Source: Rikenellaceae bacterium
GTDB taxonomy: Bacteria > Bacteroidota > Bacteroidia > Bacteroidales > Rikenellaceae
Direction: 5' to 3'
Assembly (NCBI GenBank): GCA_015060115.1
Contig: SUZB01000003.1
Location: forward strand, 88,400-152,399
DNA: 64,000 bases
In this document: piece by piece, positions 63,699 to 64,000 of the stretch
Numbering within the stretch: the first letter of the stretch is position 1
Layout of the letters: each line of letters opens with the position of its first letter
The notes under the pieces: generated by a model
Seen by the model: the letters and a program-made list of their open reading frames with translations, nothing else
Databases searched by the model: none
What the model was told of the DNA's origin: nothing
Program-made: the position numbers and the translations under genes

Positions 63699-63870
63699 AT
63701 TAGTTGTTAGTTATTAGTTTTTAGTTATTAGTTGTTAGTTTTTAGTTGTTAGAGTTTTTTTAGGACAAGTAGGACCAATAAGATAAGTAAGATGAGTAAG
63801 ACCAATAAGAAAAATGTGATACCCGACCTCGTAAGGTCTTAAAGTCCTATGGTCTTAAGGTCTTAAAAAA
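63699..63870 (+). repeat. composite intergenic repeat, copy 7
   Basis: TTAGTTGTTAG-type units (63699-63752), TAGGACAAGTAGGACC and AAGATAAGTAAGATGAG units, core GATACCCGACCTCGTAAGG (63819-63836), GGTCTTAAAGTCCTATGG units to about 63867. The right-hand end is replaced by a GACAACAAA tandem. Confidence 0.8.
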
Positions 63871-63924
63871 GACAACAAAGACAACAAAGACAACAAAGAC
63901 AACAAAGACAACAAAGACAACAAT
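63868..63924 (+). repeat. GACAACAAA 9-bp tandem repeat
   Basis: Six near-perfect GACAACAAA units in a row, attached to the end of composite repeat copy 7. Copy 1 ends with the same kind of start (AAAAAAGACAACAGAGAC near 3190). Confidence 0.85.
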
Positions 63925-63964
63925 GTCTTGTACGGAAAAAAGTTGACTCATAAAATAAATAATT

Positions 63965-64000
63965 ATGAGACGCGAACTACAAGCCCGTTATCTGTCCGAA
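63965..64000 (+). CDS. start of an unidentified gene, cut by window edge
   Basis: ATG at 63965 opens a frame of 12 codons (MRRELQARYLSE) to the edge. It follows a non-coding repeat tract and an AT-rich stretch and is probably the start of the next gene, but 12 residues are too few for a function. Confidence 0.35.
   Translation, partial: MRRELQARYLSE

Noticed and set aside
63503..63700. CIRCE element (HrcA operator) in front of dnaK
   Set aside because: No TTAGCACTC-N9-GAGTGCTAA was seen; the CTGNCA/TGGCAG cluster is present instead.

Overview
This 64 kb window is chromosomal DNA of a Bacteroidota member, most likely a gut Bacteroidales of the Alistipes/Rikenellaceae kind. The genus is inference. 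The phylum rests on several exact TAnnTTTG -7 boxes, some with TTG or TTTG about 17-20 bases upstream, on two receptors of the carboxypeptidase-regulatory/plug/beta-barrel type, and on gene sets typical of the phylum (ParE/ParC of 624/926 aa, a 671-aa HutU, FtcD-type histidine degradation, LysM plus periplasmic-binding fusion, DUF4465 lipoprotein). No rRNA, tRNA, CRISPR array, prophage or IS transposase was seen. The content is mostly housekeeping, with three accessory-looking blocks.

Layout. 1-2.8 kb (minus): a TonB-type outer-membrane receptor and a cut DUF2807 lipoprotein; a 9-C run sits in the receptor's promoter spacer. 3.4-10.2 kb (plus): plsC, then parE-parC-aroK-murI. 10.35-21.4 kb (plus): a long gene train, ftsK, LolA-like, DUF4465 lipoprotein, a Glu/Pro-repeat protein, rsmI, two glycosyltransferases, mazG, gamma carbonic anhydrase, and a LytS/LytTR two-component pair. 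21.7-25.6 kb (plus): two small secreted proteins and a second large receptor. Both promoters here carry paired GGTCGTTTCACC-like repeats 21 bp apart, the geometry expected for a LytTR regulator. 25.9-28.7 kb (minus): M20 peptidase and glmM. 28.8-35.8 kb (plus): nucleoside phosphorylase, dnaN, and an operon of exonuclease, LysM protein, rex, a short ribF and a thioesterase. 36-42.3 kb (minus): htpG, pheT, gtrA, plsY. 42.5-45 kb (plus): YitT-type membrane protein and miaB. 45.2-52.8 kb (minus): nitroreductase lipoprotein, hutI-hutH-hutU-ftcD, Dabb protein. 53-54.4 kb (plus): NfeD and paraslipin. 54.7-61.1 kb (minus): one operon of steroid-5-alpha-reductase-like membrane enzyme, old-yellow-enzyme reductase, 17beta-HSD-like SDR, DUF748/AsmA protein and FKBP isomerase. 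61.6-63.5 kb (minus): dnaK.

The most interesting signals are: (1) the three-enzyme reductase/dehydrogenase set at 58.3-61.1 kb, which matches the enzyme classes used by gut Bacteroidales on 3-oxo-delta4 steroids and bile acids; (2) the putative LytTR regulon at 19.3-25.6 kb; (3) a composite intergenic repeat family with TTAGTTGTTAG/CTAACAACTAA ends and a CCGACCTCGTA core, seven copies here; (4) a shared CTGCCAnnnTGTCAG motif upstream of htpG and dnaK; and (5) a RibF that lacks a recognisable riboflavin kinase domain.
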